Of a DNA stretch of 64,000 nucleotides, positions 61,920 to 64,000 are shown piece by piece; positions within the stretch are counted from its first letter, which is position 1, and each line of letters opens with the position of its first letter. Source of the stretch: Mycolicibacterium tokaiense (GTDB lineage Bacteria > Actinomycetota > Actinomycetes > Mycobacteriales > Mycobacteriaceae); the NCBI RefSeq assembly GCF_010725885.1, contig NZ_AP022600.1, positions 186,001 through 250,000 of the forward strand, read 5' to 3'. Made by a program: the position numbers and the translations under genes. The notes under the pieces were generated by a model. That model searched no databases. It was not told the DNA's origin and saw only the letters and a program-made list of their open reading frames with translations.

Positions 61920-62195
61920 GAGTGCTCCTTCTGTGTGCACACCCACCGTCTTTGGTGGATGCCGACTGTGACTTGTGACACTCAGTACAGTGCCAGTGGG
62001 CTATACCGCATATGTCGTCGCCCGTGAATTTCTGCTCGCCGCGTTGTCGCGGGCTGTGACGCCCGAGCCGGCTCCGCGCGGTGTTGACGCATCGCGTGAA
62101 ACCGCAGCCCGCAACATCGCGTCGGACGCCACTGATCCAGCCGGGGCTCCCACCGTCTACTGGAGCCACCTGTCCGTCGCTGATCTGGAGGAACA
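61920..62195. promoter_or_regulatory. divergent intergenic region, ABC operon / LLM operon
   Basis: A 276-base divergent region serving the ABC transporter (leftward) and the LLM operon (rightward). It contains the small inverted repeat CCACC-GTCTTT-GGTGG near 61945 and CACT-CAGTAC-AGTG near 61979, but no clear promoter pair could be assigned. GGAGGA precedes ATG 62196. Shared control is likely from the layout. Confidence 0.35.
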
Positions 62196-63281
62196 ATGCG
62201 ACTCGGCTACTTCTCGATGCCTCTGCACCCTGCAGGCCGCCCGTGGGCGGACACCCTGCGCGAAGACCGGGAGGCGGTGATCCTGGCCGATCAACTGGGC
62301 TTCCACGACGCCTTCATCGGGGAACACCTGACCGACCGGCACGAGAACGTGACCAACAGCCTGGTGTTCCTGGCCACCCTGATCAGCGAGACCCGGCAGA
62401 TCCGGCTGGGCACCGGCACCACCAACCTGTCGCACCAGCACCCGGTGCTGGTGGCGGCCAACTCGGCAATGTTCGACCACCTCAGCGGCGGCCGCTTCAT
62501 CCTCGGCATCAGCGCCGGCGCACTGCCGTCGGACGCCGAGGTGCTCGGCATCCTCGACGAGGATCGCAACGAGATGTTCGCCGAATCCATCGACATCATC
62601 ACCGAGATCTGGAACAGCGACCCGCCCTACTCCCTCGTCAAACCCGGCGGACGGTGGCCGGTGACCACGGAGAAGACCTTCGACGACCAGATGGGCGTCG
62701 GCATTCTGCCCAAGACCCTGCAGCAGCCCCGCCCGGAAATCGTGGGCACCGTGGTGGCGCCCTTCTCCAAGGGCGTGGTGGCCATGGGCGCCAGAAACTT
62801 TCATCCACTGTCGGCCAATTTCCTGCTCCCGCAATGGGTTGCCACCCACTGGCCCAACTACGTCCAGGGCAAGGAGAGCGTCAACGACGTCGCCGACGTC
62901 GCCGACTGGCGGGTGGCGCGCACGGTGTTCGTCGCCGACGACGACAAGGTGGCCCGCGACTACGGCCGGTTGGATCCGAGCAGTCCGTACCGGTACTACT
63001 ACGAAAAGATGCTGTTCAAGATGCGCAAGATCGGCCGGTTGGAGCTGTTCAAGTCCCGTCGCGATCAGCCCGATGACGAGATCACCCTCGACAGCGTGCT
63101 GGACCAACTGGTGATCACCGGCACCGCGGAGTCCGTGGCCGAGCAGATCCTCGAATTCCGCTCGCAAACCGGTGATTTCGGGGAGCTGGTGTACGCGGGC
63201 CTGGACTGGGTGGATCCGGCGCTGGCCCGCCGCTCGATGGAACTGATGGCCGAAAAGGTGATGCCGCTTGTCAACAGCTGA
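62196..63281 (+). CDS. LLM-class flavin-dependent monooxygenase
   Basis: A 361-residue bacterial-luciferase-family enzyme. Family features: MRLGYFSMPLHPAGRPWADT, DAFIGEHLTDRHEN, IRLGTGTTNLSHQHPVLVAA and HLSGGRFILGISAG. The insertion pattern and the HP-rich start resemble FMNH2-dependent monooxygenases of catabolic clusters more than F420 enzymes. It probably starts oxidation of the imported compound and would need a flavin reductase, none of which is visible here. It overlaps the next gene by 14 bases. Confidence 0.87.
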   Translation: MRLGYFSMPLHPAGRPWADTLREDREAVILADQLGFHDAFIGEHLTDRHENVTNSLVFLATLISETRQIRLGTGTTNLSHQHPVLVAANSAMFDHLSGGRFILGISAGALPSDAEVLGILDEDRNEMFAESIDIITEIWNSDPPYSLVKPGGRWPVTTEKTFDDQMGVGILPKTLQQPRPEIVGTVVAPFSKGVVAMGARNFHPLSANFLLPQWVATHWPNYVQGKESVNDVADVADWRVARTVFVADDDKVARDYGRLDPSSPYRYYYEKMLFKMRKIGRLELFKSRRDQPDDEITLDSVLDQLVITGTAESVAEQILEFRSQTGDFGELVYAGLDWVDPALARRSMELMAEKVMPLVNS

Positions 63282-63831
63282 CCGCCTGCCCCTGCCGGAG
63301 TCGTTGACCGGCGCCCAGCGCGCAGCCGTCGACGCGATCACCGCCGGGCCGCGCGGGTCGCTGTTCGGGCCGTTCCTGCCGCTGCTGCGCAGCCCCGAGC
63401 TGATGACCCGGCTGCAGGAGGTGGGGGCGTACCTGCGCTTTGGCTCCGAGGTGCCTGCGCATCTTCGGGAGATGGTGATCCTGATCGTGGCGCGGGAGTG
63501 GGACCAGGACTTCGAATGGGGCCATCATGCGCCGCTGGCCCGATCGGCCGGACTGGGCGATGACGTGATGGCGGCGCTGAGCCGGGGCGCGGAAGTCACC
63601 GGCCCGCCGGACGTCCGCGCGGTCTGGCAGCTGATCCGGGAACTGTTCGACACGCGCGCGGTGGGCGACGCCACCTTCGAGGCGGCCCGCGCAGTGCTGG
63701 GCGATACCGGCGTGGTGGAGGCGATCGGCGTCGCCGGCTACTACAGCACCCTCGCCATGACCATGAACGCCGCCCGCACCCCGGTGCCCGACGACTACGA
63801 GCGCCTACCAGCCATGAGGAGTACCCGATGA
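63268..63831 (+). CDS. carboxymuconolactone decarboxylase-like protein
   Basis: A 187-residue helical protein of the CMD/AhpD superfamily. The core VPAHLREMVILIVAREWDQD followed by FEWGHHAPLARSAGL has the Glu/His pair of the CMD type and lacks the CxxC of AhpD. Possible roles are decarboxylation of a muconolactone-like intermediate or a peroxidatic function. TTG at 63268 is the assigned start, inside the LLM gene. ATGA junction with the hydrolase gene. Confidence 0.83.
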   Translation: MSTADRLPLPESLTGAQRAAVDAITAGPRGSLFGPFLPLLRSPELMTRLQEVGAYLRFGSEVPAHLREMVILIVAREWDQDFEWGHHAPLARSAGLGDDVMAALSRGAEVTGPPDVRAVWQLIRELFDTRAVGDATFEAARAVLGDTGVVEAIGVAGYYSTLAMTMNAARTPVPDDYERLPAMRSTR

Positions 63832-64000
63832 CCCCACCGTTCGTCCTTTTGCATCCACTCGGCTCTGACCGCCACTTCTGGGATCCGGTGCGGGCCGCCC
63901 TGGGGCAGCATCATTCGATCGCCCTGGATCTCCCCGGGCACGGCGCCGCGCCGGCACTGCCCGTCGGGACCAGCCTGGCCGCCTACTCCGATACGGTGGC
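63828..64000 (+). CDS. alpha/beta hydrolase, 3' truncated by window end
   Basis: The first 57 residues or so of an alpha/beta hydrolase. The N-terminal LLHPLGSDRHFWDPV and ALDLPGHGAAP match the oxyanion and strand-4 regions of enol-lactonase and meta-cleavage-product hydrolase types. The catalytic residues lie beyond the window. Overlap ATGA with the CMD-like gene makes it part of the same operon, consistent with a lactone or ester hydrolysis step. Confidence 0.8.
   Translation, partial: MTPPFVLLHPLGSDRHFWDPVRAALGQHHSIALDLPGHGAAPALPVGTSLAAYSDTV

Noticed and set aside
1..64000. CRISPR arrays, tRNA or rRNA genes, prophage genes and plasmid origins
   Set aside because: No regularly spaced repeats, no cloverleaf-like or rRNA sequence, and no phage structural or replication genes were recognised. 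The only mobile sequence seen is the IS481 end.

Overview
This window is chromosomal DNA of a high-GC actinobacterium, almost certainly a rapidly growing Mycolicibacterium/Mycobacterium. The main evidence is an MspA-type porin gene (41493-42152) and a block (about 27.4-48.8 kb) whose gene content and relative orientation match, from memory, the M. tuberculosis Rv1276c-Rv1287 interval: sixA, SbcD-like, SbcC-like, oppA/D/C/B, beta-carbonic anhydrase, cysD, cysN/C and an Rrf2 regulator. GTG starts, 4-base ATGA/GTGA gene overlaps and very dense coding are seen throughout. No tRNA, rRNA or CRISPR array was found, and no stretch over 300 bases lacks a gene.

Layout: (1) 1-569 is the right end of an IS481-family insertion sequence in a CTAG target. 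(2) 572-9360 holds a DUF899 protein, a flavin-binding PPOX protein and an alpha-glucoside uptake and hydrolysis locus: a GH13 alpha-glucosidase divergent from lipoprotein, two permeases and ATPase, with a kinase-fold DUF4032 protein as the last gene. (3) 9409-13068 is a small-enzyme region: lactate 2-monooxygenase, F420/LLM oxidoreductase, penicillin-binding-like serine hydrolase and VOC protein. (4) 13069-20321 is a probable mevalonate catabolic operon: class II HMG-CoA reductase, HMG-CoA lyase, a small membrane protein, a TctA-like carrier and a TDT/SLAC1 carrier, with a GAF-PucR-type regulator upstream. (5) 20413-23601 is a NarL-type two-component system, a DUF4097-like membrane protein and a small hydrophilic protein.

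(6) 23605-27373 contains the Rrf2 regulator and an apparent insertion into the conserved block: a cysteine hydrolase and a GXWXG/DUF4334 protein divergent from an FAD monooxygenase and TetR regulator, with two long matched inverted repeats between them that look like TetR operators. (7) 27360-30863 is the sulfate-activation operon cysD-cysNC-cysQ. (8) 30970-39966 holds a GIY-YIG-like protein, carbonic anhydrase, oppBCDA and two alpha/beta hydrolases. (9) 40087-44228 holds a DszC/acyl-CoA-dehydrogenase-like flavoenzyme, the porin and an OmpR-type two-component system. (10) 44291-49500 holds the SbcC/SbcD-like pair, SixA and a SAM methyltransferase.

(11) 49618-64000 is accessory catabolism. A tightly overlapped six-gene operon (amidohydrolase, two Gfo/Idh/MocA oxidoreductases, second amidohydrolase, Ldh2 dehydrogenase, FAH-family hydrolase) meets, tail to tail, a bacteriophytochrome whose output domain is a SpoIIE/PP2C phosphatase instead of a histidine kinase. 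Beyond it lies a nitrate/taurine-type ABC transporter with two different permeases, divergent from an LLM flavin monooxygenase, a carboxymuconolactone-decarboxylase-like protein and an alpha/beta hydrolase cut by the window end. The strongest candidates for unusual biology are the phytochrome-phosphatase, the unknown catabolic pathway beside it, the mevalonate operon with its own carriers, the kinase-like gene in the sugar-transport operon, and the porin with a modified constriction loop.
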